Source: Arthrobacter sp. StoSoilB22 (lineage in GTDB: Bacteria; Actinomycetota; Actinomycetes; Actinomycetales; Micrococcaceae). From it: a stretch of 64,000 nucleotides of DNA. The translations under genes were made by a program, and so were the position numbers. The stretch is from positions 3,100,001 through 3,164,000 of the forward strand of contig NZ_AP024652.1 of NCBI RefSeq assembly GCF_019977315.1. Direction: 5' to 3'. The notes beneath the pieces were generated by a model. That model made no database searches. It was given only the letters and a program-made list of their open reading frames with translations, and had not been told where the DNA came from. Positions 23,506 to 36,360 of the stretch are shown here, piece after piece (the first letter of the stretch is position 1; every line of letters starts with the position of its first letter).

Positions 23506-25398
23506 TCAGGGTGTGTTCTGAGTGCTCTCATCCACGGAGAGCTGAGATTCGAACATCCGGAAATAGCGGCCCCGCAACGCTACGAGTTCCTTGTGTGTCC
23601 CTTGCTCAGCAACGCGCCCGTCCTCCAGCATGTACACGATGTCCGCCTTCTCGATGGTGGCCAAGCGGTGGCTGATGGCAATGATGGTGCTGCTCCGGTC
23701 CGCGAAGAGCCTGGTGAAGATGCGGTGCTCCGCCAGGGCATCAATGGCAGATGTGGGCTCGTCCATGACCATGAACGAGGCATCCCGGTAGAAGTTACGG
23801 GCCATCGCCAGCCTCTGCCATTGGCCACCTGAAAGCCCGCTTCCCTTCCGTCCCCTGGGGTCCTCCATCCAGTTACTGACGTGGTTCTCCAGACCGTTGG
23901 GCAACTTGTTGATGAACTCCATGGCTTCGGCGTCCGAGGCCGCCCGCCGGATGCGGGTGTCGTCACGGGGCTGGTCAACATCTCCCAGATAGATGTTCTC
24001 CGCAGCGGTAGCGAATTCGTATTTCAGGAACTCCTGGCTCAGAACCGCGAGGTGCCGGTGCCAGCTGGTGACGTCAATCGTGGTGAGGTCCACGCCGTCC
24101 AGAAGGACCTGGCCGGAATCGGGCCGGTATAAACCAGCCAGGATGCGGATCAGCGTGGACTTGCCGGCACCGTTCTCCCCCACAATGGCGATGTGCTGGC
24201 CGGCCTTGATGGTCATGGATATGCCCTTGATGACCTCAATGTCGCTCCCGGTGTAACTGAACCGGATGTCCCGCAGTTCCACCATGGTTGGCGACTTCGG
24301 GAGCGGTTCCTCTTGTCCGCTGGGAACGGGAAGTGCCATGAAAAGCTCGTAGTCTTTGAGGTTGGCCAGGTCCTCATCAATGGAACTCAGCGACGAGACG
24401 AGGCTGTTGGCCGTGGACAGGGCACGGCTCACAATCTGCTGCACGTAAAGGAATTGCCCCACCGGCTGCGCCCTCGCGATGATCTGCCCCACCACCCAAA
24501 CCAAGGACACAACCTCGGCTCCGTATTGAAGGGCATCAGCGGCCAGCTGCTTGGGGATGTAGCGCTTTTGGAAATCAAGGCGCCTGCGTTCGTCAGCGTC
24601 GCGAAGCCTGGACCTCAGGTCCATGAGATACCCAACGATCCCGTAAAGCCGCATCTCTGCGATGTGCTGGGGCCGGAGGAGGTTCTGTTCGATCATGCGG
24701 CGTTGCCGCCGCGAATCCACCTGCGTATTCCAGTGCGCGATCTGCTCGCGGGACAGTTTGAACTGCAGGTAGACGCTGGGCACGATGGCAACCAGCACAA
24801 TGACCGCGATCCACCAGCTGACAAGCAACAAAGCACCAATGGCCAGGACCACTGAGACGAACTGGGTGAAAATGGCTGCGATACGGTCCAGCACACGGGC
24901 GTAAGAATCGGAGAACCTTTTGGCGCGGTCGTAAAGATCCACTGTTTCTTTGTCGTCATAGCGCCAGAACTCCAACGCCAGAAAACGCTGGTACATCATG
25001 TCCCCCACGATCGCACCGACTTTGAAGCTCATCAGCTGCTGGATGTACCGGTCCACGCTGTTGAAGGCTCCCCAGAACAAGCCCAGCGCCGCCGTGATGA
25101 TGACGTACAGGATGGCCCGTGGACCGGCGTCGGGGTCTCCCGCATAACCTGCTGCCAGCGCGGTGGTGGTGAGGGCCGCGAAATACGTGGTGACCAGCGG
25201 AAGGGTGGCCGAAATCAAGGACCCTGCCACCTTCATGATGACCGCACCAGGTGAGGCTTTGAAACTCACCTTGAGGACCTGCCCGACGGCGCGTGCATAA
25301 GGACGCAGGGCCAACTTGCGGGGCGGCGTCTTGCCCGGTGGGAAGGCATTTAGCCTGATCGACTCCGGGTGCCGCGGTTGCGCGGGCTTTTCTGACAT
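23506..25398 (-). CDS. ABC exporter, fused permease and ATPase
   Basis: A 630-residue half-transporter. The N-terminal membrane domain (about residues 55-345) has six hydrophobic helices, including VIMKVAGSLISATLPLVTTYFAAL and VVLAIGALLLVSWWIAVIVLVAIVP. The nucleotide-binding domain has Walker A GENGAGKST, Q-loop (VLSQEF), ABC signature LSGGQWQRLAMAR, Walker B FMVMDEPTSAID and the switch His in ISHRLATI. It would act as a homodimer or with a partner not in the window. The substrate is unknown; the family includes peptide, lipid and antibiotic exporters. It converges on the WXG100 cassette with a 3-base gap, so its stop is almost inside the neighbour. Confidence 0.92.
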   Translation of the reverse strand: MSEKPAQPRHPESIRLNAFPPGKTPPRKLALRPYARAVGQVLKVSFKASPGAVIMKVAGSLISATLPLVTTYFAALTTTALAAGYAGDPDAGPRAILYVIITAALGLFWGAFNSVDRYIQQLMSFKVGAIVGDMMYQRFLALEFWRYDDKETVDLYDRAKRFSDSYARVLDRIAAIFTQFVSVVLAIGALLLVSWWIAVIVLVAIVPSVYLQFKLSREQIAHWNTQVDSRRQRRMIEQNLLRPQHIAEMRLYGIVGYLMDLRSRLRDADERRRLDFQKRYIPKQLAADALQYGAEVVSLVWVVGQIIARAQPVGQFLYVQQIVSRALSTANSLVSSLSSIDEDLANLKDYELFMALPVPSGQEEPLPKSPTMVELRDIRFSYTGSDIEVIKGISMTIKAGQHIAIVGENGAGKSTLIRILAGLYRPDSGQVLLDGVDLTTIDVTSWHRHLAVLSQEFLKYEFATAAENIYLGDVDQPRDDTRIRRAASDAEAMEFINKLPNGLENHVSNWMEDPRGRKGSGLSGGQWQRLAMARNFYRDASFMVMDEPTSAIDALAEHRIFTRLFADRSSTIIAISHRLATIEKADIVYMLEDGRVAEQGTHKELVALRGRYFRMFESQLSVDESTQNTP

Positions 25399-25445
25399 GT
25401 GCCCAGCCTATTCTTCGGGACCGACAATTCTGCCGCGTCATGTTA

Positions 25446-25487
25446 AACAGTTGTTCCCCGTGGAAACTTCCACGGGGAACAACTGTT
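25446..25487 (-). terminator. Strong terminator of guaB
   Basis: An 18-bp perfect stem (AACAGTTGTTCCCCGTGG and its complement) with a 6-base loop lies 15 bases beyond the guaB stop. The T-tract on the minus strand is short (TTAACAT), but the stem is very stable. Confidence 0.85.
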
Positions 25488-25502
25488 GATGCAGGTGATG
25501 GA

Positions 25503-27047
<1,545 letters not shown>

Positions 27048-27097
27048 TTAACTGGTAGGGGTTGCAACTGATGACCAGCCCGTCATTACGGGACTGG

Positions 27098-27142
27098 CCT
27101 GTGCATGAGGTACCTGTGCAGAAGTTGCCTGCGCAGAAGGTA
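27098..27142 (-). repeat. Three tandem 15-bp repeats in the guaB leader
   Basis: Consecutive 15-base units cctgtgcatgaggta (27098-27112), cctgtgcagaagttg (27113-27127) and cctgcgcagaaggta (27128-27142) share 10-13 positions pairwise. On the minus strand a TAGTAT -10-like hexamer lies just upstream (27150-27155), so the repeats probably sit at the transcript start or in the untranslated leader. The rest of the 242-base gap shows only an imperfect hairpin around 27074-27096. Confidence 0.7.
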
Positions 27143-27256
27143 TTGGATAAATACTAGAACCTCCGCGCCTATCGCCATATTCCGCGACGCCCGACTGTGA
27201 GCAATCGCACTGGCGGCAGGCCGGCGTCGTGCGTTTAAAACCGCGGGAGAGCGAAC

Positions 27257-29341
27257 CTAGCTGGCGGACCAGCCGGTAGCGGCGAGCAGCCGCTGCTCAA
27301 ACATTGGAATCATGGTCTGCACGTAGGTCTTGGAAAGATGGTTGTCGTCCTTGTAGACGTAGACGTTCCCCACAACAGCCGGGCATGTCCCTTGCTCGCA
27401 GATGAAGTCGCTCATGTCCATGAGATGGAGCCCTTCCACCTTGCCGACGTAGTCATCCAAGGGTGAGGAAGCCGCCAAGGATTCTTCAAGCGGAACGTTG
27501 CAGTCGGGAGAATCCTTGCCCTTTTTTTGGACGCACTCAGGCATGTTAAAGCTGAATCGCGGGTTGTCCCGGACACCCACCACATCAATTCCCAGGTCCG
27601 TGAACGGCTTGATGCCTTCAAGGTAACCGGGGACTTCGGTCTCGAAAGGCGCGTCAACGTGCGTCAGCGATGCCACCGTAAACACGGCGTCGGGTTTGTG
27701 TTCCAGAACGTAGGCAGAACTCGCCTTATTGAAGTCGTTACAGAACTCCGGGCGTTCCGGCGATTGCGCGCCAAACCGGCACCCACCCTTGAGCAGCGTG
27801 ACCACTTCCCAGCCGTGCTGCTTGGCAATCGGGCCAAGTGCGGCCATGTACTGCTGGGAGTGGGAGTCACCCAACACCACAATTCGTTTGGTGACTACCT
27901 CGGGTTCCTCATTCTGCAGGCATCCCTCCAACACGGGGTCGGTGGGCACATTGTCCCCTGTGCACGCGCCGTCTACGTTGGCCCATTCGTCCTTCATGGC
28001 CGCCGGCGCCGGGATGATCAGGGCTTCTTCGCTCGGCTTACCTGCGTAATCCGGGGCCAGCGCTGCGGCGCCGGGCGTCAGTTCGTGAGGCTGATCGGCA
28101 ATCGCTGCCGCTTCCGCGGTGATGGCGCTTTGCCAGGCGGTGACAGGTAGCGCCAGCAGCGCACCGCAGGCAGCAATCACGACGGCGGCCCGCCAGGACC
28201 GCACGTCCGGCCACTTCCAGCTGCGCAAGGGAAGTTCGACGAACCTCGTGGTGGCTACCGCGAGGAGAAGGGAAACCGCCATGATTCCCAAGCCCTGGAG
28301 GAGGCTCGGCTGCTTGGTGCCGGAGGCCAGGAGGAAGAACACCAACACCGGCCAGTGCCAAAGGTACAGGGCATACGAGTTGTCCCCCAGCACCACCAGC
28401 GGGCGCGAACTCAGGAGACGGTCTGCGCCGAAGCGGCTTCCGCTGTGGCCGGCGACGATCACGGCCGCGGCTGCAAGGGTTGGCCAGAGAGCCACAAAAC
28501 CCGGGAAGGAACGATCCACGGGGAGCACCAGCCCGCACGCTAGCATCGCAGCAATACCGCCCCAGCCCAGGACGACACGGAGCCAGCGTCCCGGTTTCAG
28601 ATAGGGAATCGTCAAGGCAAGCAGGGAACCCAGGGCGAACTCCCACAGACGGGCACGGGTATCAAAGTACGCGTATGCCTGGTTGGTGGCGGTCTGCTCC
28701 ACGGAGAACACGAGCGATGCCAGAAAGACCGCACCGAAGGCGATGAACAGCAGTTGCCTGTGGCCCACGGCCTTCCGCTGCGGGAACAGCCTGGCCAGCA
28801 GCGGCTGGGCAAGGCCGACCCCGGCGAAAATCAAAGGCCACAGAATAAACACCTGGCCTTGGACGGATAACGACCAAAAATGTTGGAGCGGGCTGGCGTC
28901 CACGTGCTGCTGGGCGTAGTAGTCAACCGCGAAAGCGGCAAGCTGCCAGTTTTGGCGATACATCAGCGATGCCCACGCCTCGGTGAGGACATCCGGCCAC
29001 CTGCTTTGCGGGATCAATGCCCAGGTGCCGACGAGGATCGCCAGCAGGACAACGACGACAGCGGGCAGCAGACGCTTGAACACGTGCAGCCAGTGGCGCA
29101 CAAGCCTTAGTGGCGCGCGGCTTTCGAGCTTGCGCGTGAAGGACAATGTCAGAAGGAAAGCCGAAATCAGCAGGAAGACGTCCACGCCGCCGGAAACCTT
29201 ACCGAGCCAGATATGGTAAGCCGCAACCATCAGCACAGCCAGGGCACGCAGCCCCTGGACTTCGGGCCGGAAGCCTGGTTTGGCCCGGGTCGCGGGCTTT
29301 TCTGCGGGAGTGGCCGGTGCGGCGGCCTTCTTCTCCATCAT
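27257..29341 (-). CDS. Acyltransferase-3 / SGNH fusion, surface O-acetyltransferase (copy 2)
   Basis: A 694-residue membrane protein of the OatA type. Residues about 25-390 form the acyltransferase-3 domain with ten or so transmembrane helices and the conserved FRPEVQGLRALAVLMVAAYHIW (catalytic-type His), GGVDVFLLISAFLLT and LQHFWSLSVQGQVFILWPL. The extracytoplasmic SGNH-like hydrolase part has block I VVLGDSHSQQYMAAL (Ser) and the C-terminal DDNHLSK (Asp-x-x-His). Such proteins move acetyl groups across the membrane onto peptidoglycan or glycans. The first ATG of ATGATG overlaps the upstream stop by 4 bases, so it is coupled to its paralogue. The glycan target is unknown. Confidence 0.9.
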   Translation of the reverse strand: MMEKKAAAPATPAEKPATRAKPGFRPEVQGLRALAVLMVAAYHIWLGKVSGGVDVFLLISAFLLTLSFTRKLESRAPLRLVRHWLHVFKRLLPAVVVVLLAILVGTWALIPQSRWPDVLTEAWASLMYRQNWQLAAFAVDYYAQQHVDASPLQHFWSLSVQGQVFILWPLIFAGVGLAQPLLARLFPQRKAVGHRQLLFIAFGAVFLASLVFSVEQTATNQAYAYFDTRARLWEFALGSLLALTIPYLKPGRWLRVVLGWGGIAAMLACGLVLPVDRSFPGFVALWPTLAAAAVIVAGHSGSRFGADRLLSSRPLVVLGDNSYALYLWHWPVLVFFLLASGTKQPSLLQGLGIMAVSLLLAVATTRFVELPLRSWKWPDVRSWRAAVVIAACGALLALPVTAWQSAITAEAAAIADQPHELTPGAAALAPDYAGKPSEEALIIPAPAAMKDEWANVDGACTGDNVPTDPVLEGCLQNEEPEVVTKRIVVLGDSHSQQYMAALGPIAKQHGWEVVTLLKGGCRFGAQSPERPEFCNDFNKASSAYVLEHKPDAVFTVASLTHVDAPFETEVPGYLEGIKPFTDLGIDVVGVRDNPRFSFNMPECVQKKGKDSPDCNVPLEESLAASSPLDDYVGKVEGLHLMDMSDFICEQGTCPAVVGNVYVYKDDNHLSKTYVQTMIPMFEQRLLAATGWSAS

Positions 29342-31401
29342 CGCTGCCACCCTGTCGCGGTAAACCACCTTTCATCCAACATGCCTGCCATGCTCTTGAC
29401 GTAGGTTTTGGTCAGGTGGTTGTCATCCAGGTAGACGAACGTATTACCGATGATCGGCGGGCAATAGAGTCCTTGGCACATCAGGTCGGACATATCCAGC
29501 AAGGAAAGGTTCTGGTACTTGCCAGTCACCGCATCAAAGGGGCTGGGTTCGGCCAGGACGTCAGCTTTGAGCGGGCGGCAATCCGGGCTGTCCACCCCCT
29601 TGGAAAGGGTGCAATCCGTCAGGCTGTAGGTAAACCGCGGATTGTCACGCACCGCCACTACATGGATGCCCAGCCCCGTGACCTCGGGAATGAGGTCCTC
29701 GAATCCGTGTGTCAGTCTTTCATCGGGCAAGGAGGAAACAGCCGCCGTACCCACCATGAAAAGGGCGTCCGGCGCATGTTCCCGGATATGGCTGCGCACT
29801 TCACTGTTGAACTTGTTGCAGCCCGGCTCGGACTCGGGATCTTCAGTCATAAAGGGACACGCCCCGTACAGCAAGGAGTAGAGGCGCCAATGGTGCTGCT
29901 CCGCCAGCACTTCCATGGCAGCAAGCCATTGCTGGGAGTGGGAGTTGCCTACAACAAGGACCGTCTTGGTGGCATCATCTCCCACGCCGTTCTGCTTGCA
30001 GTTGTCCTGCAGCAGCTGTGATTCGGGTTTCGTGTCACCGGAGCATCCGTTGGGCAGATTGGCCCAGTCACGCCCAATCCTTTCAGCGGTGGGTTGAGTG
30101 AGCGCATTCGGAGCCGCTTCATTGACGTAGCCGGGCAGGAGGGCCTTCGCGCCGGGGTTATCAAAGACCATCCGCGCCTCCGCAGCTTGCTGGTCCAGGT
30201 CCAAGCGGTATTGGAATGCCATCAGGGGTGCGGACACCACGGCCAGGCAGGCCACGATCGCGATGACCGAGCGGCGCCTCTTTACCTCGGGCCATTTCCA
30301 TTCGCGGAACGGCTTCTCCACGAATTTGGTGGTGAGGAAAGCCAGGATGAGCGACAACGCCACGATTGCCGTGCCGGACAGCCAGCCAGCGTGATCCTTT
30401 CCGCTCCAGGCCAAAGCAATCACCAGGATGGGCCAGTGCCAGAGGTAGAGCGCATACGAATTGTCACCGAGCCGTACCAGGAATTTGGAACTCAGTATCC
30501 GGTCCACACCGAAACGGCTTCCGGTCTGTCCGGCCGCAATAACGGCCACCGCAGCCAGTGTTGGCCACAATGCGACGAATCCGGGGAAGGCCGTTTGTAC
30601 TTGCAGCAGGATGCCGCACGTGAGCATCGCCACCACACCAACCCAGCCCATGACAATACGGACAGGTTTGGAAAAGTTCAGGGCGGGAAGAATCAACGCC
30701 ACCAACGTGCCCAGGGCGAACTCCCACAAACGGGCAAAGGTATCGAAGTATGCCACTGCCTGATTGCTGGCCGTGAAAATGATGGAGTAGACAAACGAGA
30801 CCAGGAAGATGATGGCAAAGACGTACACCAACGTGGCCCGGTATCGCAGGGCGAAGCGTCGGCACACCAGCGCTGCAGTGGCGAAAATGACGGGCCACAG
30901 AATGAATACCTGACCCTGGATGGACAGCGACCAGAAGTGCTGCACAGGGCTGGCCATGCTGTGGTCAGTGGCGTAATAGTCCACGGCCAGATCCTGCAGC
31001 AGCCGGTTTTCGAAGTAGAACAGCGACGCCCAGGTTTGCTGGACAATCTCGAACCATCGCGTGGCCGGCAGGAAAATAAAGGTTGCTGCCAGAGTTGACA
31101 CAAGAACCACGACCACGGCGGGTAGCAGCCGTCTGAACAAGTGCAGCCAGTGCCGCACGAGGTCCATGGGACGGCCTTGTTTGTACCGGCCCGTGAACTG
31201 GAGAGTCATAAGGAATGCGGAGATCAAAAGGAAGACATCAACGCCGCCGGAGACCCTGCCGATCCAGATGTGGTAGCTCACCACCATAAGGACAGCCAAG
31301 GACCGAAGGCCTTGGATTTCGGGTCGGAATTTGGATTTCGCAACGGGTCCGGAAGCCCGCCTACCGTGGTGGGCAGGGGCTGGAATCGTTGGCGTCGTCA
31401 C
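29338..31401 (-). CDS. Acyltransferase-3 / SGNH fusion, surface O-acetyltransferase (copy 1)
   Basis: A 687-residue paralogue of the next gene with the same two parts: acyltransferase-3 membrane domain (FRPEIQGLRSLAVLMVVSYHIW, GGVDVFLLISAFLMT, VQHFWSLSIQGQVFILWPV) and SGNH domain (VLVVGNSHSQQWLAAM, where block I is GNS rather than GDS, and LDDNHLTKTYV near the end). The Asp-to-Asn change in block I differs from copy 2 and may alter activity. The GTG at 31399-31401 is preceded by GAGGAAC; a longer TTG-started frame reaches 31431. It leads a two-gene operon probably born by tandem duplication. Confidence 0.88.
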   Translation of the reverse strand: MTTPTIPAPAHHGRRASGPVAKSKFRPEIQGLRSLAVLMVVSYHIWIGRVSGGVDVFLLISAFLMTLQFTGRYKQGRPMDLVRHWLHLFRRLLPAVVVVLVSTLAATFIFLPATRWFEIVQQTWASLFYFENRLLQDLAVDYYATDHSMASPVQHFWSLSIQGQVFILWPVIFATAALVCRRFALRYRATLVYVFAIIFLVSFVYSIIFTASNQAVAYFDTFARLWEFALGTLVALILPALNFSKPVRIVMGWVGVVAMLTCGILLQVQTAFPGFVALWPTLAAVAVIAAGQTGSRFGVDRILSSKFLVRLGDNSYALYLWHWPILVIALAWSGKDHAGWLSGTAIVALSLILAFLTTKFVEKPFREWKWPEVKRRRSVIAIVACLAVVSAPLMAFQYRLDLDQQAAEARMVFDNPGAKALLPGYVNEAAPNALTQPTAERIGRDWANLPNGCSGDTKPESQLLQDNCKQNGVGDDATKTVLVVGNSHSQQWLAAMEVLAEQHHWRLYSLLYGACPFMTEDPESEPGCNKFNSEVRSHIREHAPDALFMVGTAAVSSLPDERLTHGFEDLIPEVTGLGIHVVAVRDNPRFTYSLTDCTLSKGVDSPDCRPLKADVLAEPSPFDAVTGKYQNLSLLDMSDLMCQGLYCPPIIGNTFVYLDDNHLTKTYVKSMAGMLDERWFTATGWQR

Positions 31402-31503
31402 GGTAGGCAGTTCCTCAAAGCTGTGGCACAAAGCATCAATATTACGCGTTTTCAGTCACGCAACCCATGCGGGAGAGTGTTCCCGGCCGCCATTCGATGC
31501 CCC

Positions 31504-31562
31504 ATCAGCACAGGTCCAGCCATACATTCTGCCACCCAAACCTGTGCGTGACCTGTGCTGAT
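31504..31562 (-). promoter_or_regulatory. 13-bp inverted repeat with extra half-site upstream of the acyltransferase pair
   Basis: ATCAGCACAGGTC (31504-31516) and GACCTGTGCTGAT (31550-31562) are perfect inverted copies 33 bases apart; another ACCTGTGC lies at 31540-31547. They sit in the 216-base gap before the acyltransferase operon and after the monooxygenase stop. An operator with three CACAGGT half-sites is the simplest reading; a long-loop terminator for the monooxygenase is the alternative. Confidence 0.5.
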
Positions 31563-31617
31563 ACTCCTGGCGCTCCTCACCCTTGACGCCCGGCACAACC
31601 CACTACGACGTGAGCTA

Positions 31618-32718
31618 TTACACGTTGACGAGGCCGCTGGAACGCGGCGCCGTGACCCGCCCGGCGAGGTATCGGGCGTCCCGGCAGGCACCGGGCAGCG
31701 TTGCCGAGGCTGCCGCGAACAGGAACTCCTGGCCAAGGAAGTACAGGCCCGGGACGCTGTCTGCCACTCCCCTGGTCTGCTGCGGTTCCCCGTGACTGTC
31801 GAATGCCGGCAGGTTCACCCATGAGTAATCCTCGTGATAGCCAGTGCACCATATGACGTTCGCGGCCTCCACCTGCGTCCCATCTTCCAGTACCGGGAGT
31901 CCGTCCTGCACACCAGCCAACCTGGGATGGAGGCGGACACCGGCAGCGGCCAGGTCCTTGCTCTTGGTGCGGATCAGCGGGGCCGCCATGGATTTGAACT
32001 TGGGAGCCGCTTTTCGTCCCATGGGGGTATTGAGGTTGAGCACGTAAAGGCCCAGGAAGCGGACTACCGGCAGGGCAAAACGCGCAGCTGCACGGCCATG
32101 CCGCATAGGCATCTCGGCGCTGGGCTTGCCAGCAAGAAGTGTGGGCCGGGAGCGGGCAACTTCAAGGGCAATCTCCGCACCGGAATTGCCCAGGCCCACC
32201 ACCAGGACAGGGCCTTCCTTTAACTGACCGGGGTTTTTGTAATCCTGAGAGTGCAGCTGAAGGATGCTCCGATCCAGTTCGCCCGCGAAGGCAGGAACTT
32301 TGGGGATACGGTGACCACCTGTGGCGATGACCACATTCCTGCTTCTCCATTCGCGGTCTCCCGACCGGAGCACGAAAGCCTCACCCTCAGAGCTGATGTC
32401 CTCCACGCGTACGCCGGCAACGTAAGGCAATTCAAAGCGGCGCACATAGTCTTCCAAGTAGTCAGCCAGCTGATCCTTGGTGGGAAATGCCAAGGGGTCG
32501 CCGGGGAAAGGTGCGCCGGGAAGGCCGTCATACTTGGCCGGAGTGAAGAGGCGCAAGGAGTCCCAGCGTTGACGCCAAGCATCCCCTGGCCTCTGGTGCT
32601 GGTCCAGGATGAGGAAGTTCCTGCCCTGCCTTGCCAACCAGTACCCGAGCGCGAGCCCGGACTGGCCGCCACCCACAATGACGGTGTCAACTTCTGGATT
32701 GTGGTGAACGGACATCAT
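31618..32718 (-). CDS. Flavin-containing monooxygenase-like oxidoreductase (CzcO type)
   Basis: A 366-residue FAD/NAD(P) protein. The N-terminal Rossmann motif is VDTVIVGGGQSGLALGYWLARQG; a second nucleotide-binding motif is LVVGLGNSGAEIALEVA; between them FAGELDRSILQLHSQDYKNP is the FMO-identifying F-x-G-x3-H-x3-Y-like stretch. ATGG and WCTGYHEDYSWV are further family marks. The length suits the short bacterial FMO/CzcO group, which often acts on small lipophilic substrates. ATGATG starts it behind AGGAGACG. The LuxR-type gene lies immediately upstream on the same strand (147-base gap), suggesting dedicated control. The substrate is unknown. Confidence 0.85.
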   Translation of the reverse strand: MMSVHHNPEVDTVIVGGGQSGLALGYWLARQGRNFLILDQHQRPGDAWRQRWDSLRLFTPAKYDGLPGAPFPGDPLAFPTKDQLADYLEDYVRRFELPYVAGVRVEDISSEGEAFVLRSGDREWRSRNVVIATGGHRIPKVPAFAGELDRSILQLHSQDYKNPGQLKEGPVLVVGLGNSGAEIALEVARSRPTLLAGKPSAEMPMRHGRAAARFALPVVRFLGLYVLNLNTPMGRKAAPKFKSMAAPLIRTKSKDLAAAGVRLHPRLAGVQDGLPVLEDGTQVEAANVIWCTGYHEDYSWVNLPAFDSHGEPQQTRGVADSVPGLYFLGQEFLFAAASATLPGACRDARYLAGRVTAPRSSGLVNV

Positions 32719-32865
32719 CGTCTCCTATCTCGCTTGCAGTGGATCACTGATCTTTGCTGTGACCTGATAGGAGCCACGCTATGAGCGCGGCGCCTGGGTC
32801 CGCATCGGTCAAGTGAGCCACTCATTTCCAGCGGGATGGGTATTTCTGACCACTCGCAGTGGTTT

Positions 32866-34500
32866 TCAGCGAATCAGGCCGTGCTCAAAGGCGTAGCCGG
32901 TCGCGGCCGCTCTGGACGGCACCGCGAGTTTGGAAAGAATGTTGCTCACATGCCTGGCCACTGTCTTTTCACTGAGGTAAAGCTCCCGGGCGATGGTTCG
33001 GTTGGAGTGCCCACCGGCCACCAGCCGGAGCACTTCCACCTCGCGGTCAGTCAGCGGTGAGCTGCCTTTGTTCTTCTCGCCGGTGAGTTCCAGGACCTCT
33101 GCTACTGCCGGCATCGCCCCAAGATCTTCCAACTCGGCTTTGGCAGCCTCGAACTCCATGGCGGCAGAATCGGGATCGCCCAACAGGGCACACGCACGCG
33201 CCGCAAGTACCCTGCACCGGGCGGCCTGATAGGGAGCTTCGAGGCTGTACCAGATCCGCCACGCCCTTCTCGCCTCACGAAGCGCGGCCTGGGGCTCGGC
33301 TTCGACCAACAGCACCTGGGCAGCGGCATAGGCAACCAGGGCCATCTCCAATGGACGGCTGCCCTGCTGAAGAGGCTCGGACAGTTCGTCCAGCGCGAGC
33401 CTGGCAGCAGCCGCGTCGCCAGCGGCAAGTTCAACCTCGACGACGGCAGGCAGCAAGCGACGTCGATTGGCTGGGTCGGCCCCTGCCATCGCCCGCCGCA
33501 TGGTGGCCTGTGCCTGGGCCGTTTTGTGCTCGGCCAGCTCAAGCAGCGCGATGCCGGGAACAGGTTCGAATCCGGTCCCGGCAGCTATGGCGTAGGCTTT
33601 CCCCGCTTCCACCAGGAAACCCTGCAGGCGAAGTACTTCGCCCTGTTGATACCAGGATCCAAACGTGGCATCCGGGTCGCCCTTCCGCACCCTGCCTTCG
33701 GCGGCCCGCGCCACCGACAGGGCCTCTTCCCACGCTCCGTGAAGTATCAACAGTTCGGCACGGTAAGCCTGGCATTGTCCACTGAACATCACCATGTCCG
33801 GGCGATCCCCGCACCAGCGTTCCAAGGCCGCAGTCCACTCGTGGGCGCGGCGCACATCGTTGGAAAGACGACAACTGCCCAAGACTGCACAGTAGATGAT
33901 CCCTGCGGGGATGGGAGAGACCTCACCTGAGGTGACAGAGACCATCACTTCATCCAAAAGCTGCAAACCTTCTTCCACGTGCCCGAGGGAAACGCGGGTG
34001 GTGCCGACACCGAGCCGGCCCAAGGCCTGGAGGTCTTTGTCGTGGAAGGAGGTTCCCAGCTCCAAGGCTTTGGCGAACAGACCGTGTCCAGCTGCCGGGG
34101 CTCCACTGCGCAACAAACCGAGGGCCGCTGGAATCATGAGGTATCCCTCGGCTGCACAGGGACCTGACATACCTTCCAGCACGTGCTTGGCACGGGACAA
34201 CCACCCGTTTCCTCGGGCCGGCTCTCCCATGTCCATCAGGAACATAACCAGCCAGGCCGCACACCTCGCGGCATTGTCAGTGTCTCCCATGGTCAGGAAT
34301 TCGTCGTGCGCCCGGGTCAGGTACTCAATGCTTTGGCTATTCAAGCCAAGCAGCATCGCCACAGATGCCGCCAATTCGATGTCCTGCGGAGGTAGTCCGC
34401 CCTCTGAATCGGCGCGGGTGAGGCACTCAAGCGCATCGCGCCAACGGCGCTCGTGGAAGGCCGAGCGTCCCAAATCCAAGTCTGTGTCCGGAACTGTCAT
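32866..34500 (-). CDS. LuxR-family regulator with TPR-like repeats
   Basis: A 544-residue protein. The bulk is helical, alanine-rich and reads as degenerate tetratricopeptide repeats (for example [23 protein letters not shown] and [33 protein letters not shown]). The C-terminal 65 residues are a LuxR helix-turn-helix ([46 protein letters not shown]). There is no Walker A ATPase domain, so it is a short LAL-like regulator. ATG 34498-34500 follows AAGGTGAGCC. It likely controls the adjacent monooxygenase; the signal is unknown. Confidence 0.85.
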   Translation of the reverse strand: MTVPDTDLDLGRSAFHERRWRDALECLTRADSEGGLPPQDIELAASVAMLLGLNSQSIEYLTRAHDEFLTMGDTDNAARCAAWLVMFLMDMGEPARGNGWLSRAKHVLEGMSGPCAAEGYLMIPAALGLLRSGAPAAGHGLFAKALELGTSFHDKDLQALGRLGVGTTRVSLGHVEEGLQLLDEVMVSVTSGEVSPIPAGIIYCAVLGSCRLSNDVRRAHEWTAALERWCGDRPDMVMFSGQCQAYRAELLILHGAWEEALSVARAAEGRVRKGDPDATFGSWYQQGEVLRLQGFLVEAGKAYAIAAGTGFEPVPGIALLELAEHKTAQAQATMRRAMAGADPANRRRLLPAVVEVELAAGDAAAARLALDELSEPLQQGSRPLEMALVAYAAAQVLLVEAEPQAALREARRAWRIWYSLEAPYQAARCRVLAARACALLGDPDSAAMEFEAAKAELEDLGAMPAVAEVLELTGEKNKGSSPLTDREVEVLRLVAGGHSNRTIARELYLSEKTVARHVSNILSKLAVPSRAAATGYAFEHGLIR

Positions 34501-34614
34501 GGCTCACCTTGCGACCGGGAACAGACCGAATGACGCACCCAAGCCGCCCTAGTAGCGTCAGGTTACCGCCGCCGTCGTACGCTCACAATAGCCGCCCCGC
34601 GGAAAGCCGCAGAC

Positions 34615-34651
34615 AACAGAAGCCCCGGTCAACGTGACCGGGGCTTCTGTT
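34615..34651 (-). terminator. Terminator of the groES-groEL operon
   Basis: A perfect 17-bp stem (AACAGAAGCCCCGGTCA and complement) with a 3-base loop lies 11 bases beyond the groEL stop. The T-run on the minus strand is interrupted (TTCTGTTGTC), but the stability makes termination likely. Confidence 0.8.
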
Positions 34652-34662
34652 AAACCAGGCCG

Positions 34663-36288
<1,626 letters not shown>

Positions 36289-36360
36289 TCAAGACAGAAA
36301 ACCCGCACCGCTGGCGGCTGGAATCATTCCAACTCGACGGCGGTGCGGGGCTCCGGGAAG

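Noticed and set aside
27098..27142. A CRISPR-like array
   Set aside because: Only three directly adjacent 15-base units without spacers or cas genes.
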